This document shows positions 34,508-43,206 of a stretch of 64,000 nt of DNA, piece after piece; positions within the stretch are counted from its first letter, which is position 1, and each line of letters begins with the position of its first letter. A program made the position numbers and the translations under genes. This DNA is from Paenibacillus senegalimassiliensis. GTDB lineage: Bacteria > Bacillota > Bacilli > Paenibacillales > Paenibacillaceae. Where the stretch lies: positions 1,550,001-1,614,000 of the forward strand of contig NZ_LN909046.1 in the NCBI RefSeq assembly GCF_001486585.1. Direction: 5' to 3'. Under the pieces are notes generated by a model. That model did not search any database. It was not told the DNA's origin and saw only the letters and a program-made list of their open reading frames with translations.

Positions 34508-35868
34508 GGCATGAGCTTCTGCGCTTCAGCCTGGGCCGCGTGTAGCGTCTCTGCCACATCTGCGTTAGACAGCACCGATGTCTGTACTGCATTCATCAGA
34601 ATCGTAGCAATTTGACTAAAGTTAGCACCTGGGAAAGCTTCGGCCGGGGTCAGGCGGTCCAACTGCCGAATGTTGGGCTCAATCAACGGATGCTCGGCTG
34701 CCCAATCCTTCAAATATTCCTCTTCGTTCAGAATTTCCGGACGAAGCGGCAAGTAACCAATCTCCGACGTGATGATCGAATAACCTCGTTTGCTAGTCAC
34801 GAATTTCAGAAATTCCCAAGCTGCCTGCTGTTTCTCCGGGTCCTGAGATAGAATGAACAAGGCGCTTCCGGAGTTCATTGGTGTCGTTGGCTTACCGGCG
34901 AAGGCTGGCATTTCAGCGGACCGAAGCTCCCAGCCCGTTCCTTCCGCTCCTTTGAGCAAGGAGCCCTGGATGGCGCTGGTCATAACAAACATCCCAAGCT
35001 TGCCTTGAATCATCCCTTCCATCGCTTCATTGTCATTTAATTTGTCGTGCGCCCCGCTGTCCACGAGACCACGCCACATCGAGATGGCCTCAATCGCTTC
35101 TGGCGAATCAAATTGCAAGGTCTTTCTGTCTTCCGAGATGATCTTGCCACTGTTACTACCAATCAATGATTGTACAATCCAATCCCCTGTAGTTGGTGTC
35201 AAACCTGAGAAGTGAACGCCCTCCGCTCCCGTGACCTTATTGATTTGCAATGCCGCTTCTTTGACTTCATCCCAGGTTACAGGCGGTTGATCCGGACTCA
35301 GCCCCGCTTGGCGGAACAAGTCCGCATTGTAGAACAAGACAGGCGTGCTGAACGTAAATGGCAAGCCATACGTATGTCCATCGTATTTGCCAAGCTCCAT
35401 ACCTTTAGGAGAGAAGCCTTCAAAGTTGGCGTTCCATTCTTCCTGGGTAACCAGCGACTCCAGCGGAACTGCACCAAAACCATTCGCAATCAGGTCCATC
35501 CAGCCAAAGCCAAGCTGAGCCACGTCGGGAGGTGTTCCGGTCGCAACGTCCGCTTGTACCCTGCCTAATAAATCCGCCACAGGGACAGGTACCCCTTCAA
35601 TCCGAATATTCGGATGAGCAGCTTCAAATTCATCAATCAGCTTCTGAGCGCCTTGTCCGCCTTTGGAATTACCAAGAATATAGCTGTAGAAGCTGATGAC
35701 AATCTCTTTGTCCGTCTCACCTGTATTGCCTTGGGACGAATTTGCTGCAGAGCCTTGACCAGCATTAGTGGCAGGGGCATTATTGCTGCCTGAAGTTCCA
35801 CACGCCGTAAGAATAAGAGCAAGAATAAAGGTAACAAGAACTCCTGAAGTAATTTTCTGTCTAAACAA
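34504..35868 (-). CDS. ABC transporter substrate-binding lipoprotein (family 1, UgpB-like)
   Basis: 454 residues. A signal peptide ends in LTACG, a Ser/Asn/Gln-rich linker follows, and the mature domain has IVISFYSYILGNS, LIDEFEAAHPNIRIEG, GTPPDVAQLGFGW and PVTWDEVKEAA, typical of sugar/glycerol-phosphate-type family 1 binding proteins. The TTG start is preceded by GGAGGTCATTCCT. Its ligand is unknown; the adjacent phosphodiesterase and phosphatase point to a phosphorylated compound such as a glycerophosphodiester. Confidence 0.88.
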   Translation of the reverse strand: MFRQKITSGVLVTFILALILTACGTSGSNNAPATNAGQGSAANSSQGNTGETDKEIVISFYSYILGNSKGGQGAQKLIDEFEAAHPNIRIEGVPVPVADLLGRVQADVATGTPPDVAQLGFGWMDLIANGFGAVPLESLVTQEEWNANFEGFSPKGMELGKYDGHTYGLPFTFSTPVLFYNADLFRQAGLSPDQPPVTWDEVKEAALQINKVTGAEGVHFSGLTPTTGDWIVQSLIGSNSGKIISEDRKTLQFDSPEAIEAISMWRGLVDSGAHDKLNDNEAMEGMIQGKLGMFVMTSAIQGSLLKGAEGTGWELRSAEMPAFAGKPTTPMNSGSALFILSQDPEKQQAAWEFLKFVTSKRGYSIITSEIGYLPLRPEILNEEEYLKDWAAEHPLIEPNIRQLDRLTPAEAFPGANFSQIATILMNAVQTSVLSNADVAETLHAAQAEAQKLMP

Positions 35869-35895
35869 AGGAATGACCTCCTAGTATGTGGGCTG

Positions 35896-36711
35896 CTATG
35901 CCATGTGTAGTGCTGGATTGTAACGATGAAATTCCCTATCGGTTGCAGGCAATGTAATTAACTCAACCGTGGTAGTGCTTGGTGAGACAGTGACGATATT
36001 ATAGCTGCAGCTATCATACAAGCGTAACAGCCCCTCATCGATCATTTCTCCGCTAAAGGCTGTACCACTGGAAGCGACGCTAAGCATCCCGGCATAAGTG
36101 CCTACGTTGTTTGAATGCACATGACCCGCGAAGATGCCGGTCACATGTCCCTCCTTAAGTACACCCGCCAGTTCCTCGGCGTTGGCAAGCATTTGTCCAG
36201 CCGAAGCAATGTTGACGTTCAGCAGTGGGTGATGCAGCGCAATTACGGTTCCCAGCGGCGCAGACTCCTGCAACTCTTCCGCTAGCCAGGCCATCTGCTG
36301 CTGATCGATCTCCCCATGGTGGCGACCCTCCACTTGAGAGTTCAAGACAATTAACCGCATTCCCGCAATCGTCAGGGCATAATAATAAGGCTGCGTAGAA
36401 GCCTGTTCACCTAGATAACCTTCGCGAAAGGGCTCCCTATGATCATGATTGCCCAGCGCCACATAGATAGGGACACCTAAAGATGATGAGGCTTCGTCAA
36501 CAAGGCTACGGAAATAGGCGTAATCCTCTTTATCTCCATCATGAGTCAAATCTCCAGTAATTAGCACGAAGGCTGGCTGGCATTGCGACGCCTGCATATG
36601 TAAGAATACATTGCGAAGCTTGTCTGCCATATCGGCTTGCTTGAACAAAGGCTTATTCCCGGGGGCATTAAGATGCGTATCTGTGATGTGAATAAATCTG
36701 ACCGGCTCCAT
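35896..36711 (-). CDS. Metallophosphoesterase (GpdQ/CpdA-like phosphodiesterase)
   Basis: 271 residues with the calcineurin-like metal-binding blocks in order: DTHLN, GDLTHDGD, GNHDHREPF, LHHPLL and AGHVHSN. The enzyme should hydrolyse phosphodiesters with a dinuclear metal centre. GpdQ-type members cut glycerophosphodiesters; CpdA-type members cut cyclic AMP. The ATG at 36711 has GGAGGT 5 nt upstream; an upstream start at 36759 is rejected. First gene of the operon, downstream of a palindromic operator. Confidence 0.85.
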   Translation of the reverse strand: MEPVRFIHITDTHLNAPGNKPLFKQADMADKLRNVFLHMQASQCQPAFVLITGDLTHDGDKEDYAYFRSLVDEASSSLGVPIYVALGNHDHREPFREGYLGEQASTQPYYYALTIAGMRLIVLNSQVEGRHHGEIDQQQMAWLAEELQESAPLGTVIALHHPLLNVNIASAGQMLANAEELAGVLKEGHVTGIFAGHVHSNNVGTYAGMLSVASSGTAFSGEMIDEGLLRLYDSCSYNIVTVSPSTTTVELITLPATDREFHRYNPALHMA

Positions 36712-36741
36712 TTTTGACCTCCATTTTTTCAAATTCGCAAT

Positions 36742-36775
36742 CTTGCATACAAGAATCATATATCTTGAATGTAAG
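36742..36775. promoter_or_regulatory. Candidate GntR operator upstream of the phosphodiesterase operon
   Basis: Inverted repeat CTTGCATACAAGA ... TCTTGAATGTAAG, 13-bp arms (11 of 13 complementary) with an 8-nt spacer. It lies between the GntR gene's terminator and the phosphodiesterase start, where a repressor of the operon would bind. Confidence 0.6.
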
Positions 36776-36836
36776 ATGAATGTTAAACTCAGATTATTTT
36801 TCTGTAAACATGCCTTGCTTCATTCATCAACACGCC

Positions 36837-36884
36837 AAAAAACCCGGAATCACTTGGCTGAATCTGTTCACCAGTGATCCCGGG
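36837..36884 (-). terminator. Intrinsic terminator of the GntR regulator gene
   Basis: Stem CCCGGGATCACT/AGTGATTCCGGG on the minus strand (one mismatch) followed by six Ts, 19 bp after the GntR stop. It insulates the regulator from the downstream operon. Confidence 0.88.
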
Positions 36885-36902
36885 GGAGTATGCAATATTC
36901 GA

Positions 36903-37550
36903 TTACTCTCGTCCAGCTCTAAGCAATTCGTCTTTAAGCTGCCACTTGGAATTGATGATTGGGGCTTTCGCTCCTGCTATATCGCCTGCCGCTAGACGCT
37001 CATAAATTTCGGTGTAGGTCTTCTTCCCGGTATAAGGCCGATTCGGATTAGTATGAGAGCGGTGGGCCACAACATAAAACAATATTTTATCCCTGTAGGA
37101 ATCAAAGGTTTGCAGCATATGGGGATTATGTATCGTTTTCAGCAAAGTTCTCATAAATAGCATGCAGCTCTCATAGTATTCCCGATATTTTCTTTGCTCG
37201 CTGGCTTCGATGATTTGTTCCAAGTACTGCTTCATAACTGGCAGATTGATCTCATCATCATGTTGCTCCACGATATCAAGAGTGAACAAATACAATGCCG
37301 TCAACACATCGAAAATATCAAACAAATCCTTGATTTCGATGGTATTCACCTGGACACCACGTTTAGTTAAGGTCTTAACAAAGCCTTCTCTCTCCAGCAA
37401 CCGAATCGCATCACGGATCGGCGTTCGGCTCATGTTCAGTTGCAGAGCCAACTCACTCTCGGACAATAACGTGCCCGGGGAATATTCCGCGTTAAGCAGA
37501 CTTTGGCGGATTTTCTCGTAGGCCACTTCTACTAATTTCGAACTCGACAT
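36903..37550 (-). CDS. GntR-family transcriptional regulator (FCD type)
   Basis: 215 residues. The N-terminal winged helix has SPGTLLSESELALQLNMSRTPIRDAIRLLEREGFV, the GntR DNA-binding hallmark. The C-terminal FCD-like helical domain (about residues 75-210) would bind the effector. It is encoded just upstream of the phosphodiesterase/ABC operon on the same strand but separated by a terminator and a palindromic operator, so it is probably that operon's regulator. Confidence 0.9.
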   Translation of the reverse strand: MSSSKLVEVAYEKIRQSLLNAEYSPGTLLSESELALQLNMSRTPIRDAIRLLEREGFVKTLTKRGVQVNTIEIKDLFDIFDVLTALYLFTLDIVEQHDDEINLPVMKQYLEQIIEASEQRKYREYYESCMLFMRTLLKTIHNPHMLQTFDSYRDKILFYVVAHRSHTNPNRPYTGKKTYTEIYERLAAGDIAGAKAPIINSKWQLKDELLRAGRE

Positions 37551-37636
37551 GAACGTACTCCTTTAATTTGTTATTGGCCTTGCGACCTGATGCTCTGCTA
37601 ACCATATAAATCTTTCCCAATTGCCCCTCATCTTGC

Positions 37637-38251
37637 TCAACGCGGAGCCAATCCTCCCCATAGCAACTGGACGATATCGGAAGCAGCCTGCTCCACCGTG
37701 CGCTGATCGTTCATGATTTCCTTCCGGTTGCGGACCGTCAGCATAGCTACGAACAAATGTGACAGTAGTAAAGGATCACAGGGCGTAATCTCCCCCTGCT
37801 GTATCGCTTCCTGAAAAGCCTGCTCCAATACGGTATGCAGCGACCCTTCGCCTTCTCTGATCTCGGCAATCTGTTCCTCGGATAAACCAGGCGAGGCCTC
37901 ACGCATCATCGTCTCAAAGTCGACATGGGTATTTTGCATATGCTTGATAGCCACCTCCAGCAGACGTTCCTGCAACGTACCCGGACCTTGGATGATGGTT
38001 GCGGTCTGATCACGCGCAATCTTCAGCACGAATACCAAGCATTTGGTAAATAAAATCGCTTTGTTGCTAAAGTAATAATAGACACTGGCCTTCGTTACGC
38101 CGCAGGCCTTGGCCACGGTCTCCAGCGATACCTTCTCAAAGCCCTGCTCCATAAAGAGATAGGAGGCGGTACGCATAATTTGCACCATGGTTTGTGGGGA
38201 TTCGGTTGCTTTGGGGCGGCCTGGCTTACGTTTGCCCGTTGGTTTGTTCAA
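37637..38251 (-). CDS. TetR/AcrR-family transcriptional regulator
   Basis: 204 residues. The N-terminal HTH region YLFMEQGFEKVSLETVAKACGVTKASVYYYFSNK is classical TetR. The C-terminal domain binds an unknown ligand. The TTG start is preceded by GGAGGATCAGGCC. It is divergent from the MMPL transporter gene with a palindromic operator between them, the standard layout for a repressor of its own efflux pump. Confidence 0.9.
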   Translation of the reverse strand: MNKPTGKRKPGRPKATESPQTMVQIMRTASYLFMEQGFEKVSLETVAKACGVTKASVYYYFSNKAILFTKCLVFVLKIARDQTATIIQGPGTLQERLLEVAIKHMQNTHVDFETMMREASPGLSEEQIAEIREGEGSLHTVLEQAFQEAIQQGEITPCDPLLLSHLFVAMLTVRNRKEIMNDQRTVEQAASDIVQLLWGGLAPR

Positions 38252-38315
38252 GGCCTGATCCTCCTATGTAGACAAAATTTAAAATAAAGCATTGATTAAT
38301 TAACCTTCCGGTATA

Positions 38316-38340
38316 TATAATTGTTGTATTCACAATTATA
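38316..38340. promoter_or_regulatory. Candidate TetR operator
   Basis: Perfect inverted repeat TATAATTGT-N7-ACAATTATA between the divergent TetR and MMPL genes. The left arm includes a TATAAT that may be the -10 of the MMPL gene, so binding would block transcription. Confidence 0.6.
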
Positions 38341-38378
38341 TTGTATACGATACCTGATCGATGATGAAAGGAAGGATT

Positions 38379-40595
38379 ATGATGTTCAAGCAAATTGGAA
38401 CTTGGTTTACTGGGCCCAAGGCCCGCTGGGCAACACTTCTCGCCTGGATTGCCATCGCGGTTCTACTAACTATCTTCTTGCCGGCTGTAGGCGACGAAGA
38501 ACGCAATAATGCGCCCAATCTTCCGGCTGATAGCCCCTCCTTGCAGGCTGCGGCCGTAATTGAGCAGTATTTCCCCGGAGAGTCCGGCTTCCCTGCTCTG
38601 GTTGTCTGGCAACGCGCCGAGGGTCTGAATGAACAAGATTATGGTCTCATCGCAAATATTTCACAACAGTTAGAGGAATCGCCTCTTGAAGGCCAAGGAG
38701 CTCTGGTCCCTCTTCATCGACTTCCGCCTCCTGCTCTGGCACAAATGGCCTCGGAGGATGGCAGCACGTTCGTGCAACCGATCATCTTCGAGGAAGGAAT
38801 AGAGACGGGAGTGCTCAAGGAAAGCTTACATGAGCTACAAGAACGGGTCAAGGACACAGCAGACAGCGATCCCTTCTCCGTGACTCCCGGCACTTCCGGT
38901 GAGCTAAGCCTCCGCATTAGCGGACCCGCAGGAATCTCTGTGGATGCCACGGATCTGTTCCTAGGTGCCGACTTCGTCCTATTGGTCGCCACCGTACTGC
39001 TTGTACTGGTACTCTTACTCTTGATCTATCGTTCTCCTATTCTGGCGATCATTCCACTGGTTGGCGTCGGATTTGCCTATGTAGTAACAAGTCCCATTCT
39101 GGGCTGGTTGGCTCGGGAAGGCTGGATTGTAGTCGATTCTCAGGCGATTGCGATTATGACCGTGCTGCTCTTCGGCGCAGGAACCGACTATTGCCTGTTC
39201 TTCATCACCCGCTTCCGGCAGGAGTTGTTGCATGATGGCCGACGCACCAGCGCTCTGCGCCGTTCCTTCCAGGGCGCCTCGGGAGCGATTGCCATGAGCG
39301 GCTTTACGGTCGTGTTATCGCTGCTGGCACTGCTCGTCGCCAAATACGGCGCCTACGAACGCTTCGCGGTGCCTTTCAGCTTGTCCATTCTGGTGATGAT
39401 GATCGCCAGTCTGACCCTGGTTCCCGCCTTGCTCTCGATTATCGGCCGGGCCGCCTTCTTCCCGTTCATTCCGCGTACGCCTGAGGAAGAGCAAGCCCGA
39501 GCAGCCCAGAAAGGGAAAACCTACAAGCCGAGAAATCCGGAACGCGCGTGGGGCGCACGCATTGGCAAGCTTGTTGTCACCAAACCGTGGACCGTCGTTG
39601 TTTCTTGTATCATGGTACTTGGCATACTGGCGACCTTCGCTACCCAAATTTCTTTTACCTATGATTTGTTGTCGTCCTTTCCGAAGGATATGCCATCCCG
39701 CCAAGGATTTGAACAAATCGCCAAAGCTTATACACCCGGGGAATTGGCGCCGGTAACGGTAGTCGCCAAGGATGGACCTGATCTTACGGAAGCGTTACTG
39801 GCCCATCCAGCGGTAGACCATGTTGGAGAAGCTCAAGTAAGTACTGCTGATCCGGCCTATTCCTCTTATAGCGTCGTGCTTGCCATCAATCCCTATTCTC
39901 TGGAGGCTATGGAAGCTATACCAGAGCTACGCGAGGTGGCAGCAGCAGCTCTGGAAGCGGACGGTGTTGCTCAGGCCCACGAGTCCGTGTGGGTATCTGG
40001 CCAAACGGCGGAGCAATATGATACGAAAGCGGTAAACGACCGTGACAATAGGGTTATTATTCCCCTGGTCATCGCTCTGATTACCCTCTTATTATTGGTC
40101 TACTTGCGCTCCGTGACGGCCACAGCTTACCTGGTTCTGACCGTTCTGTTGTCCTATGCGGCGGCACTTGGACTGGGGTGGATTATTCTGCATTATGGAT
40201 TTGGTGTAGAGGCCATTCAGGGTTCTATCCCTCTGTACTCCTTTGTCTTCCTGATCGCACTTGGTGAGGATTACAACATCTTTATGATCTCAAGCATTTG
40301 GCAGAAAGCCAAAAGAATGCCGCTCAAGCAAGCAATTAAGGAAGGGGTGGCCGAAACGGGCGGTGTCATTACCTCCGCCGGGCTGATTCTGGCAGCAACG
40401 TTCGCCGTCCTCGCCACCATGCCCATTCAAGTGCTGGTCCAGTTCGGGTTCATTACTGCCATCGGGGTACTGATGGACACCTTCATCGTCAGACCATTTC
40501 TCGTACCGGCCCTGACCTCCTTGCTCGGCAACGCCGCCTTCTGGCCGAGCCGAATCCAGCAGCAGGAGGCTCTCAAGGAAGCGTCTGCGGATTAA
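38379..40595 (+). CDS. MMPL-family RND transporter
   Basis: About 738 residues, twelve transmembrane segments in two similar halves. Each half has a helix, an extracytoplasmic domain and five or more helices with GAGTDYCLFFITRFRQEL (first) and ALGEDYNIFMISSIW (second), the MMPL proton-path signatures. These proteins export lipids, drugs or siderophores using proton motive force. The first ATG at 38361 lies before the AAAGGAAGG site; starts at 38379 or 38382 fit it. Regulated by the adjacent TetR gene. Substrate is unknown. Confidence 0.9.
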   Translation: MMFKQIGTWFTGPKARWATLLAWIAIAVLLTIFLPAVGDEERNNAPNLPADSPSLQAAAVIEQYFPGESGFPALVVWQRAEGLNEQDYGLIANISQQLEESPLEGQGALVPLHRLPPPALAQMASEDGSTFVQPIIFEEGIETGVLKESLHELQERVKDTADSDPFSVTPGTSGELSLRISGPAGISVDATDLFLGADFVLLVATVLLVLVLLLLIYRSPILAIIPLVGVGFAYVVTSPILGWLAREGWIVVDSQAIAIMTVLLFGAGTDYCLFFITRFRQELLHDGRRTSALRRSFQGASGAIAMSGFTVVLSLLALLVAKYGAYERFAVPFSLSILVMMIASLTLVPALLSIIGRAAFFPFIPRTPEEEQARAAQKGKTYKPRNPERAWGARIGKLVVTKPWTVVVSCIMVLGILATFATQISFTYDLLSSFPKDMPSRQGFEQIAKAYTPGELAPVTVVAKDGPDLTEALLAHPAVDHVGEAQVSTADPAYSSYSVVLAINPYSLEAMEAIPELREVAAAALEADGVAQAHESVWVSGQTAEQYDTKAVNDRDNRVIIPLVIALITLLLLVYLRSVTATAYLVLTVLLSYAAALGLGWIILHYGFGVEAIQGSIPLYSFVFLIALGEDYNIFMISSIWQKAKRMPLKQAIKEGVAETGGVITSAGLILAATFAVLATMPIQVLVQFGFITAIGVLMDTFIVRPFLVPALTSLLGNAAFWPSRIQQQEALKEASAD

Positions 40596-40625
40596 GCCGA
40601 ATTAGACTCTATCCGCCAATCACAA

Positions 40626-40674
40626 ACAGCCTCCACCCTCCCTTGCGAACAAGGGCGGTGGAGGCTGTTTTTTT
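40626..40674 (+). terminator. Intrinsic terminator after the MMPL gene
   Basis: Perfect 12-bp stem ACAGCCTCCACC/GGTGGAGGCTGT followed by seven Ts. It also separates the convergent ABC operon ending at 40700. Confidence 0.92.
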
Positions 40675-40699
40675 ACATTATATATAGGGAAGCCCGGAG

Positions 40700-41506
40700 C
40701 TAGGAAGTTAGTCCTTCCCGAGTGCGAGTGAACCCCGATTCAAACGGCAGGACCGAACTCACCAACTGATTCACATACTCACTCTTGGCACAGGTATAGT
40801 GATTGCAATCCAGTTCCTCCAGTATAACCCCATCCCGCAGGAAGGCCAGCCGATTGCACAGATAGGCAACCGCCTGGAGATCATGGGCAATGAACAGATA
40901 CGTTAATTGAAAGTCCGCTTGCAGTTCCTTAAGCAGGGTAAGAATCTGTGACTGTACGGAAACATCCAATGAACTGATGGCTTCATCCAAAATGAGATAA
41001 CGGGGACGCGTAGTCAAGGCTCGTGCAATACAGATCCGTTGCAGTTGTCCGCCGCTTAGTTCATGCGGGTATTTGTCCAAATACTCCATTGGCAATTGCA
41101 CCCGCTCCATCAACTCAGCAATCAGTGATTCGTTACTGGTCTGCTTCTGTTTCTGCTCACCGCCATGCAGCATGCGAAGCGGCTCCTCTACGATTTGCCG
41201 GATGGTCCAGTTCGGGTTCACCGAGGTTCGATAGTCCTGAAACACGACGCTAAACTTCCCTTTGTTCTGCTTGATCCATTTGTGATGGGGCAGGCCGTCG
41301 ATCCGGATGCTCCCGCCATCATAGGCTTCGAGACCAAGCAGGATACGGGACAACGTACTCTTGCCGCTGCCGCTCTCCCCCACAATCCCCAAGCAATCTC
41401 CATCATTGAGGTGGAAGCTGACATCTGTCAGCACGTCCTGACGGCTGCGCCCCCAGAATCCACGGCTGGATTTATAGCTCTTCTGCAAATGCTCAACTTG
41501 AATCAT
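40700..41506 (-). CDS. ABC transporter ATP-binding protein (NikE/OppF-like), operon 2
   Basis: 268 residues. Walker [10 protein letters not shown], signature ELSGGQLQR, Walker B LILDEAISSLD (DEA in place of the usual DEP), and switch IAHDLQAV. Last gene of the MATE-ABC operon. The C-terminal Cys and CAKSEYVNQL replace the canonical HPYTxxL motif. Starts with GGGAGTTTGAGACC before the ATG. Confidence 0.88.
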   Translation of the reverse strand: MIQVEHLQKSYKSSRGFWGRSRQDVLTDVSFHLNDGDCLGIVGESGSGKSTLSRILLGLEAYDGGSIRIDGLPHHKWIKQNKGKFSVVFQDYRTSVNPNWTIRQIVEEPLRMLHGGEQKQKQTSNESLIAELMERVQLPMEYLDKYPHELSGGQLQRICIARALTTRPRYLILDEAISSLDVSVQSQILTLLKELQADFQLTYLFIAHDLQAVAYLCNRLAFLRDGVILEELDCNHYTCAKSEYVNQLVSSVLPFESGFTRTREGLTS

Positions 41507-41510
41507 GGTC

Positions 41511-42323
41511 TCAAACTCCCCCTGCTTGCAGTGTCTTCACATAGCTGTCCGATAATTGCAGACGTGTGTTGACCAGATATTGAGTGTAAGGATGCTGTGG
41601 CTCATTAAACACGTTCGCCACCGTACCGTCCTCCACGATCTCTCCGTCCTTCATCACAATGACATGATCAGCTAACCGCTGAACTACGCCCAAATCATGG
41701 GATATGAGGATCAGCGTTGTGCCTGTAAGCTCCTTCAGGTATTGGAACTGCTTGACGACCTCCAGTTGGTTAATGGAATCCAGCGCAGTTGTTGGCTCAT
41801 CGGCAATAATCAGGCTGGGCTTCAAGACGAGAGCGATAGCAATCATACAGCGTTGAAGCATCCCGCCCGACAGCTCATGAGGGTAACTCTTATATACGGC
41901 GACAGGGTCAGAGAAGTTCATCGTTCTAAGGCTGTCCAGACTCAATCGCTCGGCTTCCTTCTTCGTTACTTTCAGGACCTGGACAAAGGTTTGACGCATC
42001 TGGTAGCCCATTTTCTCAATTGGATTAAAGGCTGTCATCGCATCCTGGAGAATCATGCTGATCTTCCGGCCACGAAGGGCCCGGCGCTGCTTCTCATCAT
42101 CCTGCAAAATATCGCGGTCCTCGAACCAAATCTCACCGTCAGATTGAATCCAGCGCGGATTGACACCCAGGATTTCCCGGACGGTCATGGACTTCCCGCT
42201 GCCGCTCTCGCCCACAATACCCAAACAGGTATTAGCCTGCACCGCAAAGGAAGCATCCCGGACGATTGTCTTGCCCGTCTTCTGATCCCTGATGTTCAGC
42301 TTATTTACGCTCAATAGTAGCAC
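41511..42323 (-). CDS. ABC transporter ATP-binding protein (NikD/OppD-like), operon 2
   Basis: 270 residues. Walker [10 protein letters not shown], signature ELSGGMLQR, Walker [22 protein letters not shown], and C-terminal QHPYTQYLV. The GTG at 42323 overlaps the end of the NikC-like gene by 23 bp; a TTG at 42314 is an alternative. Works with the NikE-like ATPase encoded 4 bp downstream. Confidence 0.88.
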   Translation of the reverse strand: MLLLSVNKLNIRDQKTGKTIVRDASFAVQANTCLGIVGESGSGKSMTVREILGVNPRWIQSDGEIWFEDRDILQDDEKQRRALRGRKISMILQDAMTAFNPIEKMGYQMRQTFVQVLKVTKKEAERLSLDSLRTMNFSDPVAVYKSYPHELSGGMLQRCMIAIALVLKPSLIIADEPTTALDSINQLEVVKQFQYLKELTGTTLILISHDLGVVQRLADHVIVMKDGEIVEDGTVANVFNEPQHPYTQYLVNTRLQLSDSYVKTLQAGGV

Positions 42324-43206
42324 TATCCATCTTCCTTCCTGTCCCGATTCGGAGCAGCTTGCGTTGTGGCTTGTGGCTGGTCAAATATGAATTGGCATTC
42401 ATCGCCTGCTGCATGCTGTCTCCCAGGAAATTAAGCGCCACGACGACCAGCAAAATGGTCAAGCCAGCAGGAATCATCTGCCACGGATGGGTAAACAGCA
42501 CATTCTTGGCTTCGTTCAGCATCATGCCCCATTCAGGTGTGGGCGGCTGTACGCCCAGTCCCAGGAAGGACAATGACGAGATGCTAAGAATGACCCAACC
42601 CATCTCCAGGGTTGAGTGAGTCGTCACCTCTCCGGCAATACCGGGTACGATATGCTTTCTCATAATGTATAACGAAGACGCCTGATGAACTTGAGCGAAC
42701 TTCACATAGTTCTTGGAACGATATTGCTGCACACTGCTGTAGATCATCCGGGTATACCACGCCCATTTGGACAGGATATTCGCAATGACGATATTCAAGA
42801 TTCCCGGCCCCAGCACGCCAACGATGGCCAGAATCATGACTTCCGAGGGAAAGGACAACATTACATCGCATACGCGCAAGATGACTTCCCGAACTTTCCC
42901 GTTGGAATAACCGGCTAGAATGCCGAAGGCGACTCCGGATAGGATCGTGACTACCATAGCCAGAAAGGCATAGAAAAACGTGGTACGAATACCGAACAAA
43001 ATCCGGGAAAGCAGGCATCTTCCAAGATGGTCCGTTCCTAGCGGATATTCGGCGCTTGGCATCGCCAGCTTCATATCGACCCGAAGCAGTGTGGGATCAT
43101 GCGGGGCAAGCAGCGGCGCCAGGAGTCCTGCCAGAGAGATAAGGCCCAGAAAGACCAGACACAACATGCCCAGCTTATCCTGCCTAAGACGCTTGAAGTA
43201 ACTCAT
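42301..43206 (-). CDS. ABC transporter permease (NikC/OppC-like), operon 2
   Basis: 301 residues from the ATG at 43206, which overlaps the NikB-like stop by 4 bp. The upstream 54 codons of the open frame belong to the NikB gene in another frame and are rejected. LAPLLAPHDP and YPLGTDHLGRCLLSRILFG near the N-terminus and LSFLGLGVQPPTPEWG later are classical NikC/DppC features. Confidence 0.9.
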   Translation of the reverse strand: MSYFKRLRQDKLGMLCLVFLGLISLAGLLAPLLAPHDPTLLRVDMKLAMPSAEYPLGTDHLGRCLLSRILFGIRTTFFYAFLAMVVTILSGVAFGILAGYSNGKVREVILRVCDVMLSFPSEVMILAIVGVLGPGILNIVIANILSKWAWYTRMIYSSVQQYRSKNYVKFAQVHQASSLYIMRKHIVPGIAGEVTTHSTLEMGWVILSISSLSFLGLGVQPPTPEWGMMLNEAKNVLFTHPWQMIPAGLTILLVVVALNFLGDSMQQAMNANSYLTSHKPQRKLLRIGTGRKMDSATIERK

